Shown here in pieces: positions 18,941-28,014 of a stretch of DNA of 64,000 nucleotides; position 1 is the stretch's first letter; every line of letters starts with the position of its first letter. The translations under genes were made by a program, and so were the position numbers. Source of the DNA: Cyclobacteriaceae bacterium (GTDB lineage Bacteria; Bacteroidota; Bacteroidia; Cytophagales; Cyclobacteriaceae). The DNA lies in the NCBI GenBank assembly GCA_028281285.1, contig JANQKF010000015.1:124001-188000 (forward strand), in the 5' to 3' direction. The notes beneath the pieces are model-generated. The model saw only the letters and a program-made list of their open reading frames with translations. It had not been told where the DNA came from and did no database searches.

Positions 18941-20209
18941 CTAATACCCATACTTCTCCTTCCACATCGCTCGTAGTCGTTTCCGCATCTCCTCTTCCCG
19001 AGCATTCTTACCCGGATCGTAAAGTCTGGTTCCTTTTATCTCATCAGGCATAAATTCCTGATCTATAAAATTGCCTGGAAAATCATGGGAGTACTTATAT
19101 CCTTTACCATAACCCTCTTCCTTCATCAGCTTTGTTGGAGCGTTTCTAATAGCCATCGGAACTGACAAATCACCGGTTTTTCTCACTAAATCCTGAGCAC
19201 TCTTTATTCCCACATAAGCGGCATTACTTTTAGGTGAAGCAGCAAGGTAGGTTACGCATTGTCCCAATATGATACGCCCTTCCGGATAACCAATCAGATT
19301 TACAGCCTGAAAGGCACTTGTGGCAATTACCAGGGCTGTCGGATTAGCATTACCAATATCTTCTGAGGCGAGAATCACTAAACGCCTTGCGATGAACTTG
19401 ATGTCTTCACCTCCTTCAATCATTCTAGCCAAATAATACAATGCCGCATTAGGGTCGCTTCCCCTGATCGACTTAATGAATGCCGAAATTATGTCATAGT
19501 GCTGTTCACCCGATTTATCATAGATCGCCACGCGTTGTTGCGCTATTTCAATCACTTTATCATCAGTAATTTCGACTTTATCTCCACCCAGATTCTCTAC
19601 TACTAGATCAAGTAGATTCAAAAGTTTGCGGGCATCACCCCCCGAAATGTTAAAGAGGGCTTGTGTCTCCTTCAGGTCAACCGTTTTCTTTTTCAGAACA
19701 TCGTCTTTCTCTAAAGCCGTATCTACGAGGTTCACCAAATCATCTTTTGATAAAGCCTTTAGCGTATAGACCTGACATCTCGACAAAAGTGCGGAATTCA
19801 CTTCGAAAGAAGGGTTCTCAGTGGTGGCACCTATCAAAGTGATTTGTCCCTTTTCGACCGCTCCCAAAAGTGCATCCTGCTGCGACTTATTAAATCGATG
19901 AATTTCATCAATAAAGAGGATGGTATTGGACTGGAATTTCGCTCTTTGAATGACTTCCCTCACTTCTTTTACACCGGAACTTATGGCGCTAAGTGTATAG
20001 AACGGTGCATTGACTGCATTGGCAATAATGTTCGCTATCGTAGTCTTTCCTACTCCAGGTGGGCCCCAGAGGATCATCGAAGGTATGCTTCCCGATTCTA
20101 TTGCCCTTCGTAGCACTCCATTTTTGCCAACAAGATGTTCCTGACCTATTAGGTCTTCTAATGTCTCAGGGCGGATTCTTTCAGCAAGCGGCTTTGGGGA
20201 AAAGTCCAT
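18941..20209 (-). CDS. rarA: Replication-associated recombination protein A (MgsA/RarA AAA+ ATPase)
   Basis: This is a 422-residue clamp-loader-like AAA+ ATPase acting at stalled forks. The N-terminus [20 protein letters not shown] is typical. Walker [11 protein letters not shown] (48-57), Walker [14 protein letters not shown], sensor [19 protein letters not shown] and the C-terminal tetramerisation domain ([29 protein letters not shown]) are all present. Length is normal and the gene is complete. Confidence 0.96.
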   Translation of the reverse strand: MDFSPKPLAERIRPETLEDLIGQEHLVGKNGVLRRAIESGSIPSMILWGPPGVGKTTIANIIANAVNAPFYTLSAISSGVKEVREVIQRAKFQSNTILFIDEIHRFNKSQQDALLGAVEKGQITLIGATTENPSFEVNSALLSRCQVYTLKALSKDDLVNLVDTALEKDDVLKKKTVDLKETQALFNISGGDARKLLNLLDLVVENLGGDKVEITDDKVIEIAQQRVAIYDKSGEQHYDIISAFIKSIRGSDPNAALYYLARMIEGGEDIKFIARRLVILASEDIGNANPTALVIATSAFQAVNLIGYPEGRIILGQCVTYLAASPKSNAAYVGIKSAQDLVRKTGDLSVPMAIRNAPTKLMKEEGYGKGYKYSHDFPGNFIDQEFMPDEIKGTRLYDPGKNAREEEMRKRLRAMWKEKYGY

Positions 20210-20267
20210 TCGCTTAAATTAGGAATGTTGGGCTTCAATTGCAGCCTTAGTCTGAATTTTATCTTAG

Positions 20268-22946
20268 CTATTCGTAGCGCAAAGACTTTACGGGGTTGGT
20301 CAGTGCCGTAGAAATAATTTTTTGGCTTACCGCCAGCAATGTGACCACCAGCACCAAGGCAAAAGGTAACAGAAACAACCACGGTTTTACATCAATATGA
20401 TAGGCAAACCCTTCGAGCCACCGATTGATCCCATAATTTGCTATCGGGGCCGCCAAGAGGAAGCCCAGCACTGCCAAAAGAATAATCTCCCTGGAAAGTA
20501 GATAATAGATTGAATGCACTTTAGCCCCTAAAACTTTCCTGATCCCTATCTCCTTGGTGCGTTGAACTGTCGAGAAGGATGAAAGCCCATAGAGTCCAAG
20601 ACATGCCACCACGATTGCCATTAATGCAAAACTACTGAACACCTTACTATTCACTTCGTCTCTTTTGTATTGATTGTTGAAAAAGGAGTCCAGAAAATAG
20701 TACTCTGCAGGATTGCCCGGGAAAATTTCCGAATACAAGTTCCCAATTGCCTTGATCGCAGAGGCAGTTTGTGCATTAGCCAGTCGAATAACATAGAAGG
20801 TATCAAAGGCCTCATTCCTCACAAAATACATCGGATCTATCTTCCGATTCAACGACTCGTGATGGTAATTCTCCAAAATCCCGACAATCACTCGTTCTTC
20901 TTGTCCAAATTCATAGATAGTTTGACCCAGAGCTTCTTGGGCATCTTGGAAGCCTAACTCTAACATAGCAGCCTCATTCAGAACAATGGGGGCAAAACCC
21001 CGAATAGATTCATCAAAGCCTTCACCAGCAATAAAATTCATACCTAAGGTCCGGTGAAAACCATTGTCAACAACCACCCTTTCTATAGATTTCATATCAT
21101 CACCATTCTGGGTTTTCTGCTTCACCAATACAATACCCCTCAGAATTCCGATACCAGGAATAACCGAGGAGGTTCCGACACTTTTCACATTGGCAATACT
21201 TAGCACACGCTCTTTGAATGTTCTAATGGAAGGAATATGAGCCTCGTTTGTAACATCTCGTATTGCTGGCCCTCTAAATATGAGTACTTGATCCATATCA
21301 AAACCCATTTCCTGATCATTCATATAGTTAAGCTGCCTGTTGATAGCAAGTGTGGCCATGATCAAAAGAGAACTGAACAAAAGCTGAAAAACAATCAGTC
21401 CTCTTCGTAGACTAATGCCTGATTGCTTCCGGTACTTTCCTTTCAATGTCAATACTGCCTGATGCGAAGAGAGGATAAGAGCCGGGTACAACCCCGATAG
21501 AATTGTACCAAGAATGAAAATCATCACCCCTGGCACCACAAAACTGTCCATCTGGATGCTTTCAAGCCCCAGATCTTTTTCTGTAAATCCATTGAATTGC
21601 CCTTGACCTAAAAGGACAATACCCACTGCAAAAACCAAGGCAAAAAGATTGATTAAAAATGCTTCGGTAAAAAACTGCAACACCAACTCTTTTCTTCGAG
21701 CACCAAGGACTTTCCTCACCCCCACTTCTCTGGCTCTATCAATTGACTTTGCTGTAGTAAGATTTATGAAATTGATCCATGCGACTACTACAATAAATAC
21801 CGCAATTACCTGGAGGAGATTAACGCTAGTCGCATTTCCGATGGTACCTACTTCATTCTGATACTTAGAATTGAGATGGATATCCTGGATATTCGTGAGG
21901 AAATATCTATTGATTCGATTGTATTCTCCCGACTCATTCTTTTCGAGATAACCCGGCTTGTATTTCAAAGTCAACTCATCCATCGCTTCTTCAATACCGG
22001 ATGGATTTGCTCCTTGTCTCAATTTAACAAAGGTGATAAATGCATTTCCGCCCCAATCGTTCTCGAAGCGTTCCGGATCGGATTGTGCTCTCGTACTGTA
22101 GGAAATCAGCACATTAAAATCAACCTGAAGGTTATAATCCGGCCGTTCGAAAATCCCCGCTACTTTTAGCTCATATTCTGTGGCGTTGTCATTATATCTC
22201 AGAGTTTGACCAATTGCATCGGTAACATCACCAAAGTATTTGACGGCCATTTCGGGAGTTAACAAAATGGTATTCAGTTGATCAAGTTCGTTAGCACCAT
22301 GAAGCATTGGAATATCGAACAAGTCAATCAGACCCGGATCGGCAAAAAACAACTTGTGCTCTTTGAAATTTACTGAAGGTTGATCAGGTCTGGTCAGGAT
22401 CATAGCTCCTCCCCATCCGGTACTTGCACTAAATAACCGGGCATATTTTTCCACATCTGCCAGGTCTCGCTGCATAGCAGGGCCAACTCCCGAAAATGTC
22501 ATACTACTTTCATAGATCATTTTTTTGAATCGATAGTAGTCGTTAGAAACACGATAAATTCGATCGGCATCTGACGGTTTATTGTAGTTCAATTCATCAG
22601 ACACATATTCCAGAATGAATAATGCTGCCGCCATTCCCAGTGCTAGCCCAAAAATGTTTAAAAAAGTATAGGTCCATTGTCTCCTAAAGTTTCTAAATGA
22701 GCTCTTTATAAAACTTAGAAACATACTTCGAGTGAACCCGTTGTATGAACTCAAATTGACTTTTGTCAACCTTACTGTACTGAATACATCTAAATAGTAC
22801 CTGATACGGGCCTTTCTCAATCCAACTTCTTTGGTTCGCCAGTAAAAGTTCTCTTCCAGATCACCCTTTACTTCATCCAGGTATTCTTTCCTACAAAGAA
22901 GCTTTAGCAACCAACTGCCAAGTCGAGGTGTTTTTCCATTTGTCAT
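20268..22946 (-). CDS. FtsX/MacB-type ABC transporter permease with PadR-linked prefix domain
   Basis: This is a permease of about 892 residues. An N-terminal cytoplasmic prefix (WLLKLLCRKEYLDEVKGDLEENF, about 10-80) is the domain that accompanies PadR-coupled permeases. Then come two repeats of MacB periplasmic domain plus FtsX membrane domain (first FtsX near EVGVRKVLGARRKELVLQF; second near KEIGIRKVLGAKVHSIYYL). The start is taken at the ATG 22946, because the longer frame (to 23006) would run into the PadR gene, whose stop is 1 bp upstream. No ATPase subunit gene is nearby. Function probably export or envelope-stress sensing. It is paralogous to the permease at 40274. Confidence 0.9.
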   Translation of the reverse strand: MTNGKTPRLGSWLLKLLCRKEYLDEVKGDLEENFYWRTKEVGLRKARIRYYLDVFSTVRLTKVNLSSYNGFTRSMFLSFIKSSFRNFRRQWTYTFLNIFGLALGMAAALFILEYVSDELNYNKPSDADRIYRVSNDYYRFKKMIYESSMTFSGVGPAMQRDLADVEKYARLFSASTGWGGAMILTRPDQPSVNFKEHKLFFADPGLIDLFDIPMLHGANELDQLNTILLTPEMAVKYFGDVTDAIGQTLRYNDNATEYELKVAGIFERPDYNLQVDFNVLISYSTRAQSDPERFENDWGGNAFITFVKLRQGANPSGIEEAMDELTLKYKPGYLEKNESGEYNRINRYFLTNIQDIHLNSKYQNEVGTIGNATSVNLLQVIAVFIVVVAWINFINLTTAKSIDRAREVGVRKVLGARRKELVLQFFTEAFLINLFALVFAVGIVLLGQGQFNGFTEKDLGLESIQMDSFVVPGVMIFILGTILSGLYPALILSSHQAVLTLKGKYRKQSGISLRRGLIVFQLLFSSLLIMATLAINRQLNYMNDQEMGFDMDQVLIFRGPAIRDVTNEAHIPSIRTFKERVLSIANVKSVGTSSVIPGIGILRGIVLVKQKTQNGDDMKSIERVVVDNGFHRTLGMNFIAGEGFDESIRGFAPIVLNEAAMLELGFQDAQEALGQTIYEFGQEERVIVGILENYHHESLNRKIDPMYFVRNEAFDTFYVIRLANAQTASAIKAIGNLYSEIFPGNPAEYYFLDSFFNNQYKRDEVNSKVFSSFALMAIVVACLGLYGLSSFSTVQRTKEIGIRKVLGAKVHSIYYLLSREIILLAVLGFLLAAPIANYGINRWLEGFAYHIDVKPWLFLLPFALVLVVTLLAVSQKIISTALTNPVKSLRYE

Positions 22947-22947
22947 A

Positions 22948-23262
22948 TCAAGAGAGTTTAGGTACCATCTGCCAAATAGTATTCTTGGCTTCCATCGCCT
23001 CCTCAATCACCTGGTATCCTGACTTAGTTGCTTCGTACATAATCTTCCTACGCCCTCCCCTTTCCTCGGTAGGTTCACCCACATAAGACTTCAAAAAGCC
23101 TTTTTTTTCCAACCTTTTGAGCACCACTACCACAGCCGGTAAAGTGATTTCCTTGTGCAATTGGTCTTTATAGAGCCTTACCAACTCCGCTCCATAGGAT
23201 TCTTTTTGTTTCAGTACGAGTAGGAGAATAATCTCTTCGAGTGCACCCAATGTAAGACTCAT
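22948..23262 (-). CDS. PadR family transcriptional regulator
   Basis: This is a 104-residue winged-helix PadR regulator (TLGALEEIILLLVLKQKESYGAEL, then VVVLKRLEKKGFLKSY, GGRRKIMYEATKSGYQVIEEA). It is immediately upstream of, and nearly abutting, the permease gene, so the two form one transcription unit that the regulator probably represses. Two 20-bp direct repeats lie just upstream of its start (23269-23318). It is about as similar to the PadR at 39952 as the two permeases are to each other. Confidence 0.92.
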   Translation of the reverse strand: MSLTLGALEEIILLLVLKQKESYGAELVRLYKDQLHKEITLPAVVVVLKRLEKKGFLKSYVGEPTEERGGRRKIMYEATKSGYQVIEEAMEAKNTIWQMVPKLS

Positions 23263-23268
23263 ATCATT

Positions 23269-23318
23269 AATATTTGTTTAGCTAATACGAATTAAGTAAA
23301 TATTTGTTTAGGTAATAC
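23269..23318 (-). promoter_or_regulatory. Tandem operator-like repeats upstream of PadR locus A
   Basis: Two copies of AATATTTGTTTAGSTAATAC (+ strand; 23269-23288 and 23299-23318) differ at one base and are 30 bp apart, about three helical turns. Read on the - strand they contain TAAACAAATATT, very like the repeats at 39897-39953 before the second padR. Confidence 0.7.
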
Positions 23319-23435
23319 CAGAATAATCAAGATTTATACACATTCCACTCCCGAGGAATTTCTTCCGCTCCCTTAAAACTTGTCCATTCCAGCCATTGTA
23401 GGAAATACTTTTGACTCAAATAAAAATTAGAAGAC

Positions 23436-24317
23436 ATGAAAAAATTCAAAACAACATTAATTGCTTTGCTATTGGTCGTAGCAACTACCGGACTGGCAGC
23501 CGATGGTAAACCTGGTATCAAAACAAGAGTGGTGGGCAAAGGCCAACCCGTGATCATGATCCCCGGACTCACCTGTGACGGAGCCGTTTGGGACAGTACG
23601 ATTGAAGCCATGGGGGATGGTTATCAATTCCACGTAATGACATTACCTGGTTTTGCCGGAAATGCTCCTTTGGAGAATATTGAAGAAGGCTTTTTCTCAC
23701 AGGTTCAAGCCTTAGTTCTTGACTATATCGATAAGAATAAAATTCAAAACCCGATTATCATAGGTCATAGTTTGGGTGGATTTATGGCATTGAACATTGC
23801 CATTGAACGACCTGATCTCCCCAAAAAGATGGTAATTGTCGATTCATTACCGTTCCTGACGGCAATTCAAATGCCTGGGGCCACAGTCGAATCAGCTAAA
23901 GGCTTTGCCGGCTCCATGAAGGCTCAAATGATGGCTGGTGCAAACCAGACAAGAGAACAACGAGCTACTTATCAAAAGATGATAGTACAGACTATGATGA
24001 AAAGCCCTGAACATATCAAAATCGCTACAGAATGGGGGGTTGATAGTGATGTAGCTACCGTAGCACAGTCCATGTACGAAATGTACACCACGGATATACG
24101 CGAAGATCTGAACAAGATTAAAGCTCCCACCTTGGTATTAGGTGCATGGATTGCCTACAAGCAATATGGCGCTACCAGAGAGAACACAATGGCCAACTAC
24201 AAGGGCCAATACGCAAAACTCAATGGTGTGCAAGTAGATCTTACAGATGAAGGTAACCATTTCATTATGTGGGATGATCCCGAATTCTTTAACAGCTGGC
24301 TCAAGAAGTTCTTGTAG
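23436..24317 (+). CDS. Secreted alpha/beta hydrolase
   Basis: This is a 293-residue alpha/beta hydrolase with signal peptide MKKFKTTLIALLLVVATTGLA. It has PVIMIPGLTCDGAVWD (oxyanion region), the nucleophile elbow IIGHSLGGFMALN and a late acid/His pair near DEGNHFIMWDDP. Substrate unknown, probably an ester or peptide in the periplasm. A -7 box TACTTTTG (23406-23413) sits 22 bp before the ATG. It precedes a LytS/LytTR pair, separated by a palindromic repeat. Confidence 0.88.
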   Translation: MKKFKTTLIALLLVVATTGLAADGKPGIKTRVVGKGQPVIMIPGLTCDGAVWDSTIEAMGDGYQFHVMTLPGFAGNAPLENIEEGFFSQVQALVLDYIDKNKIQNPIIIGHSLGGFMALNIAIERPDLPKKMVIVDSLPFLTAIQMPGATVESAKGFAGSMKAQMMAGANQTREQRATYQKMIVQTMMKSPEHIKIATEWGVDSDVATVAQSMYEMYTTDIREDLNKIKAPTLVLGAWIAYKQYGATRENTMANYKGQYAKLNGVQVDLTDEGNHFIMWDDPEFFNSWLKKFL

Positions 24318-24320
24318 GCC

Positions 24321-24400
24321 CGTCATTGTGAGCATAGCGAAGCAATCTCTGATTCATAATGGATTGCTTCGTCACTCGTAAACTTGTTTCTCGCAATGAC
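24321..24400. repeat. Dispersed palindromic intergenic repeat (GTCATTGTGAGC type)
   Basis: An imperfect inverted repeat: CGTCATTGTGAGC...GAAGCAATC (24321-24346) and GATTGCTTC...CTCGCAATGAC (24362-24400) can fold into a long hairpin. Elements of this form are widespread between genes in Bacteroidota. It lies 3 bp after the hydrolase stop and may also act as its transcript end. Confidence 0.65.
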
Positions 24401-24426
24401 ATCTAATTTGTATAAATTGATATTTA

Positions 24427-25467
24427 ATGAAGAGATCAACAATTTATTGGATTTGTCAGGCTGCGGGCTGGAGTGCCTATATGGTGTTCGTCTTCGCCAT
24501 GCTATTCATTTTTGCAGGCCTGAAAGACATCACAACGGAAATCGTTCTGCTCCAATTTGTCATTGGTATTTCCTCCCTGATGTTCTCTCATTTCTTTCGA
24601 TTGTTCGTGAAAAAGAGAAATTGGAATAGCCTCAAACCTAAAAGATTATGGCCAAGGGCGGTTTTAGCTGTCATAATTCTGTCCTTTATCATCCAGGCAT
24701 TCATACACGTTGTCATTTACATAATCTTTCCGCTCGAGAACATCTACTCCTTCAACTTCATCAACTTTCTTGGATATACAGCAAACACACTCCTGGTAAT
24801 GGTGATATGGGCATCCATTTATTTCATATACCAAATGGTTCAGAATAACAGACAAAATGAAATAGAGCGATTGGAACTGAAAGCTGCTTTGAACGAGGCA
24901 GAGCTAGCCATTCTTAAGAATCAAATCAATCCACATTTTCTATTTAATGCGCTAAACAATATTCGTTCACTCATTCTTACAGATCCCGATCGGGCACGAG
25001 TAATGGTGACCCATATTTCTGAATTATTGCGATATTCCATCCAATTCAATGCCTCTGAAAAAGTATCACTCGGACAGGAAATCGAAATTGTCCAAGACTA
25101 TCTGCAACTGGAGTCTATTCAATTTAATGACCGACTCACCTATAGCTTCGAGATTGAAGACAGTGCGCTTGAAGTGAAAATTCCTCCAATGGCCATTCAA
25201 TTATTAGTGGAGAATGCAATCAAACACGGAATATCCCAACTGTCAACAGGGGGCGAAATCACCGTTCAGGCAAAGATGATCAATGAGCATCTCCGAATTG
25301 AAGTCACTAATGACGGGCAACTCAAAAAGAAGAGTAAGCGTGAAGGTGTTGGACTCAAAAACCTGGTAGAGCGAATGAATATTTTGTTCGGCCAGTTTGC
25401 TGAGTTGTCTCTGGAAAATTCATCTGAGGACAAAGTTACCGCCTCACTAACCATCCCACTAGCATGA
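24427..25467 (+). CDS. LytS-like sensor histidine kinase (His_kinase family)
   Basis: This 346-residue kinase has four membrane segments in the first ~140 residues, then a coiled linker, the phospho-acceptor motif NQINPHFLFNALN with H170, and a GHKL ATPase domain (VENAIKHGI; GVGLKNLVERM). It has no periplasmic sensor domain of note. It overlaps its response regulator by 4 bp and surely pairs with it. The signal is unknown; the co-located secreted hydrolase and exporter may be part of the response. Confidence 0.94.
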   Translation: MKRSTIYWICQAAGWSAYMVFVFAMLFIFAGLKDITTEIVLLQFVIGISSLMFSHFFRLFVKKRNWNSLKPKRLWPRAVLAVIILSFIIQAFIHVVIYIIFPLENIYSFNFINFLGYTANTLLVMVIWASIYFIYQMVQNNRQNEIERLELKAALNEAELAILKNQINPHFLFNALNNIRSLILTDPDRARVMVTHISELLRYSIQFNASEKVSLGQEIEIVQDYLQLESIQFNDRLTYSFEIEDSALEVKIPPMAIQLLVENAIKHGISQLSTGGEITVQAKMINEHLRIEVTNDGQLKKKSKREGVGLKNLVERMNILFGQFAELSLENSSEDKVTASLTIPLA

Positions 25468-26183
25468 AGGCCCTGATCGTTGATGACTCAAAACTTGCTC
25501 GCCAGGAGCTCCGACATTTACTGAAAGGCGTGGATGATGTAGAAGTGATCGGAGAAGCAGAAAATGCGACTCTTGCCTTAGAGAAAATTCTTGACTTAAA
25601 ACCAGAACTTCTTTTCCTCGATATCCAGATGCCCGATAAAGATGGATTTGAGCTGCTTGAAGAACTTGAGGAAGTCCCTGAAGTAATTTTTACCACCGCG
25701 TTCGATCAATATGCCATGAAGGCTTTTGAGCACAACGCACTCGATTACCTTCAGAAACCAATCAAAGTGGAGCGTTTGAGTTCAGCACTCGAGAAGGCGA
25801 GTGAAAAGTTACGTTCACGTTCAAAATCCAAAAAAGATAAGTCCATCCTGGGCATAGACAAGCAAGTATTCGTAAAGGATGGAGAGAGTTGTTGGTTTGT
25901 GACTCTCAGTGATGTCCGTCTACTTGAGATCATGGGTAGCTACACCAGGATTTACTTCAAGGATCAAAAACCCATGATTCCAAGGTCATTGAATTATATG
26001 GAATCAAGACTTGATCCTGAGGTCTTCTTCAGAGTAAACAGACAAGAGATCATCAATCTCAAATACATCGAGCGAATTGAACCCTGGTTCAGTGGTACCC
26101 TAAAGGTTTATATGAAAGACGGTAAAGAAGTCGAGGTTTCCCGAAGACAAAGCATTAAGTTTAGGGAAATCATGAGCTTCTAA
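25464..26183 (+). CDS. LytTR response regulator
   Basis: This is a 239-residue regulator: receiver domain with acidic pocket DDS (7-9), phospho-Asp D53 in FLDIQMPDKDG, Lys in LQKPIK; then a LytTR DNA-binding domain (about 140-238; FFRVNRQEIINLKYIERIEP). It is the partner of the upstream kinase, with a 4-bp overlap. Genes directly downstream (26186-27278) are so close that they are likely in the same operon. Confidence 0.95.
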   Translation: MKALIVDDSKLARQELRHLLKGVDDVEVIGEAENATLALEKILDLKPELLFLDIQMPDKDGFELLEELEEVPEVIFTTAFDQYAMKAFEHNALDYLQKPIKVERLSSALEKASEKLRSRSKSKKDKSILGIDKQVFVKDGESCWFVTLSDVRLLEIMGSYTRIYFKDQKPMIPRSLNYMESRLDPEVFFRVNRQEIINLKYIERIEPWFSGTLKVYMKDGKEVEVSRRQSIKFREIMSF

Positions 26184-26185
26184 AA

Positions 26186-26638
26186 GTGAAATATACCTGG
26201 CCTCTACTCATTCTATTAGTTCTTTCCTGCACTTCTCCTACTGGATCCGATGCTACCGAAGACTCCCTAATGAAGGCAGTGGAACGGTTCAATACAGCTT
26301 TCGAAACCGGAGACTTGTCTACACTAGATGAGATGACCACGGACGACTACACTCATACCAATGGATCTTCAAAGGCTTTTGGCAAAGAAAGCTGGTTCAA
26401 CTATCTAAGAAACAGAACTGCTGAATTGCAAAATGGACAATTGGCAATCTCCGTATACAGCTTCACCGAAGTGGAGACAACAATGTACGACCAATCCGCC
26501 ATGGTAACAGGAGTAGTCTCTGTAAGTGGAACACGTAACGGTGAATCTTTCTCCAACAAACTCCGTGTAACCAATTTTTGGGTAGTACGTGATGGAAATT
26601 GGAAAAGAGCAGGCTTTCACGACACCCGAATAGAATGA
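26186..26638 (+). CDS. NTF2-like (DUF4440-type) lipoprotein
   Basis: This 150-residue lipoprotein has signal peptide MKYTWPLLILLVLSC with a lipobox Cys at 15. The rest has the SnoaL/NTF2 cone fold pattern: AVERFNTAFETGDLSTLDEMTTDDYTHTNG at the start and NFWVVRDGNWKRAGFH at the end. These domains bind small ligands or act as accessory units; no catalytic role can be assigned. The start is GTG, 2 bp after the regulator stop, chosen because it alone yields the signal peptide. Confidence 0.83.
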   Translation: MKYTWPLLILLVLSCTSPTGSDATEDSLMKAVERFNTAFETGDLSTLDEMTTDDYTHTNGSSKAFGKESWFNYLRNRTAELQNGQLAISVYSFTEVETTMYDQSAMVTGVVSVSGTRNGESFSNKLRVTNFWVVRDGNWKRAGFHDTRIE

Positions 26639-26639
26639 G

Positions 26640-27278
26640 ATGGATCTCCTTGGAATAGAAAATTTCGAACTGTTTGTAATCACTTCAATCCTGTTGATCA
26701 TAAGTCCGGGCATCGACACCATGCTCGTATTGAACCGATCAATTTCAAATGGACGGGGTATAGGATTGACATGCACTCTCGGCATTGTCACAGGCATTTT
26801 GATACATACACTATTTGGTGTGCTCGGGATCTCTGTTCTGATTTCAAAGGCAGCTTATTTGTTCAGCGTCCTGAAACTAATTGGTGCAGCTTATCTGCTC
26901 TATCTGGGGATCACCAAACTAGTCAGGAAACCTAAAGGAGAACGGACCGACCGAATCAAGTCGGCCATCAGTTATAAACGAAGTTTTTTATCCGGGATGG
27001 TAACCAATGTCTTCAACCCGAAAGTGGCTCTATTTTTTCTGGCATTCTTTCCTCAATTCATCAACACCAGCTCAGAATCAGTAGGACTGACATTCCTGAC
27101 CATGGGAATAGTTTTCAGCATAATGACATTGGTATGGCTTACGCTTATCACGCTACTGGTAGCATATTTTTCAAAGTTTTTTCTCAAAAGTCCCAAAGCA
27201 ATGAAAGTGGTTGATAAGCTCTCAGGGTTAGTTTTTGTACTCTTGGGAATAAAACTGGCATTTTCTTCAAAAGACTAG
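26640..27278 (+). CDS. LysE/RhtB family amino acid exporter
   Basis: This 212-residue inner-membrane protein has six hydrophobic segments and the LysE-family N-terminal motif SPGIDTMLVLNRSISNGRGIG, followed by GAAYLLYLGI and NPKVALFFLAFFPQF. Relatives export amino acids or homoserine lactones. It starts 1 bp after the stop of the NTF2-like gene, so it is part of the kinase/regulator operon. A strong hairpin terminator follows at 27394. Confidence 0.92.
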   Translation: MDLLGIENFELFVITSILLIISPGIDTMLVLNRSISNGRGIGLTCTLGIVTGILIHTLFGVLGISVLISKAAYLFSVLKLIGAAYLLYLGITKLVRKPKGERTDRIKSAISYKRSFLSGMVTNVFNPKVALFFLAFFPQFINTSSESVGLTFLTMGIVFSIMTLVWLTLITLLVAYFSKFFLKSPKAMKVVDKLSGLVFVLLGIKLAFSSKD

Positions 27279-27393
27279 CAGCCTTTTCAATTCAACTGAA
27301 GTATAGGGATTACTGAATCACGGTTGAGGTTGCGATTCGGTTTTATCAATGTTGGGCAAAGGGCCTGACTTTGATCAAGTTAATTCATACTAT

Positions 27394-27426
27394 GCCGCAC
27401 CTTTGGACGGGGGTGCGGTTTTTTTG
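27394..27426 (+). terminator. Rho-independent terminator after lysE-type gene
   Basis: Stem GCCGCACC / GGTGCGG with a short loop, then seven T's. A weaker hairpin (CTGAATC / GATTCGG plus TTTT) lies upstream at 27313-27344. Both end the 24427-27278 transcript. The remaining part of the 207-bp gap shows nothing else. Confidence 0.8.
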
Positions 27427-27485
27427 TTTCGATTCTTCTTTGGGAGATAAAATCTTAATCCTAATTTTCTTGAAAGCTCAACTCT

Positions 27486-28013
27486 ATGAACAAATCCGAG
27501 GTCATCAAGACATTGGAAGACAACTACAGTGAATTCATCCAATATGTGGATCAACTCACCTTGGATGAATATGAGTTTGCTCCGGATGGAAAATGGTCTG
27601 CGGGACAGCAAGTTGAACACTTGATTAAGAGCACGAGCCCTCTCAATATGGCATTAGGTCTGCCAAAATGGGTTCTTAAGCTTAGGGTTGGCAAAGCTAA
27701 TCGCCCTTCCAGATCTTACAATGAAGTAATTGCTAAGTACAAGTTGAAGCTTGAAAGAGGAGGAAAGGCCGGACCTAAATATACCCCAGCACCGGCTAAA
27801 AGTTCCAAGCGCACTCAACATTCTAAACGACTCTCTGATAATATCGAAACACTGAAGTTAAAAGTCGGCAAATGGTCTGAAGAAGATCTTGATAATTACA
27901 TTTTACCCCACCCTCTTCTAGGAAAAGTGACCGTGCGTGAAATGATGTACTTCACTGCCTATCATGCACATCATCATCAGATGTTGATCAAACACTATTT
28001 AAAAGGAGTGTGA
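27486..28013 (+). CDS. DinB-like metalloenzyme family protein
   Basis: This 175-residue four-helix DinB/YfiT-type protein has W-SAGQQVEHLIKS (His about 46) and YHAHHHQM near the C-terminus (His about 161-165), the spacing of the metal-binding His triad. Family members include thiol transferases and stress proteins; the substrate is not known. It is followed 1 bp later by the Gfo/Idh/MocA gene. Confidence 0.87.
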   Translation: MNKSEVIKTLEDNYSEFIQYVDQLTLDEYEFAPDGKWSAGQQVEHLIKSTSPLNMALGLPKWVLKLRVGKANRPSRSYNEVIAKYKLKLERGGKAGPKYTPAPAKSSKRTQHSKRLSDNIETLKLKVGKWSEEDLDNYILPHPLLGKVTVREMMYFTAYHAHHHQMLIKHYLKGV

Positions 28014-28014
28014 C

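Noticed and set aside
22947-23006. Longer N-terminus for the permease at 20268
   Set aside because: It overlaps the PadR gene end; the ATG at 22946 fits the prefix domain start.
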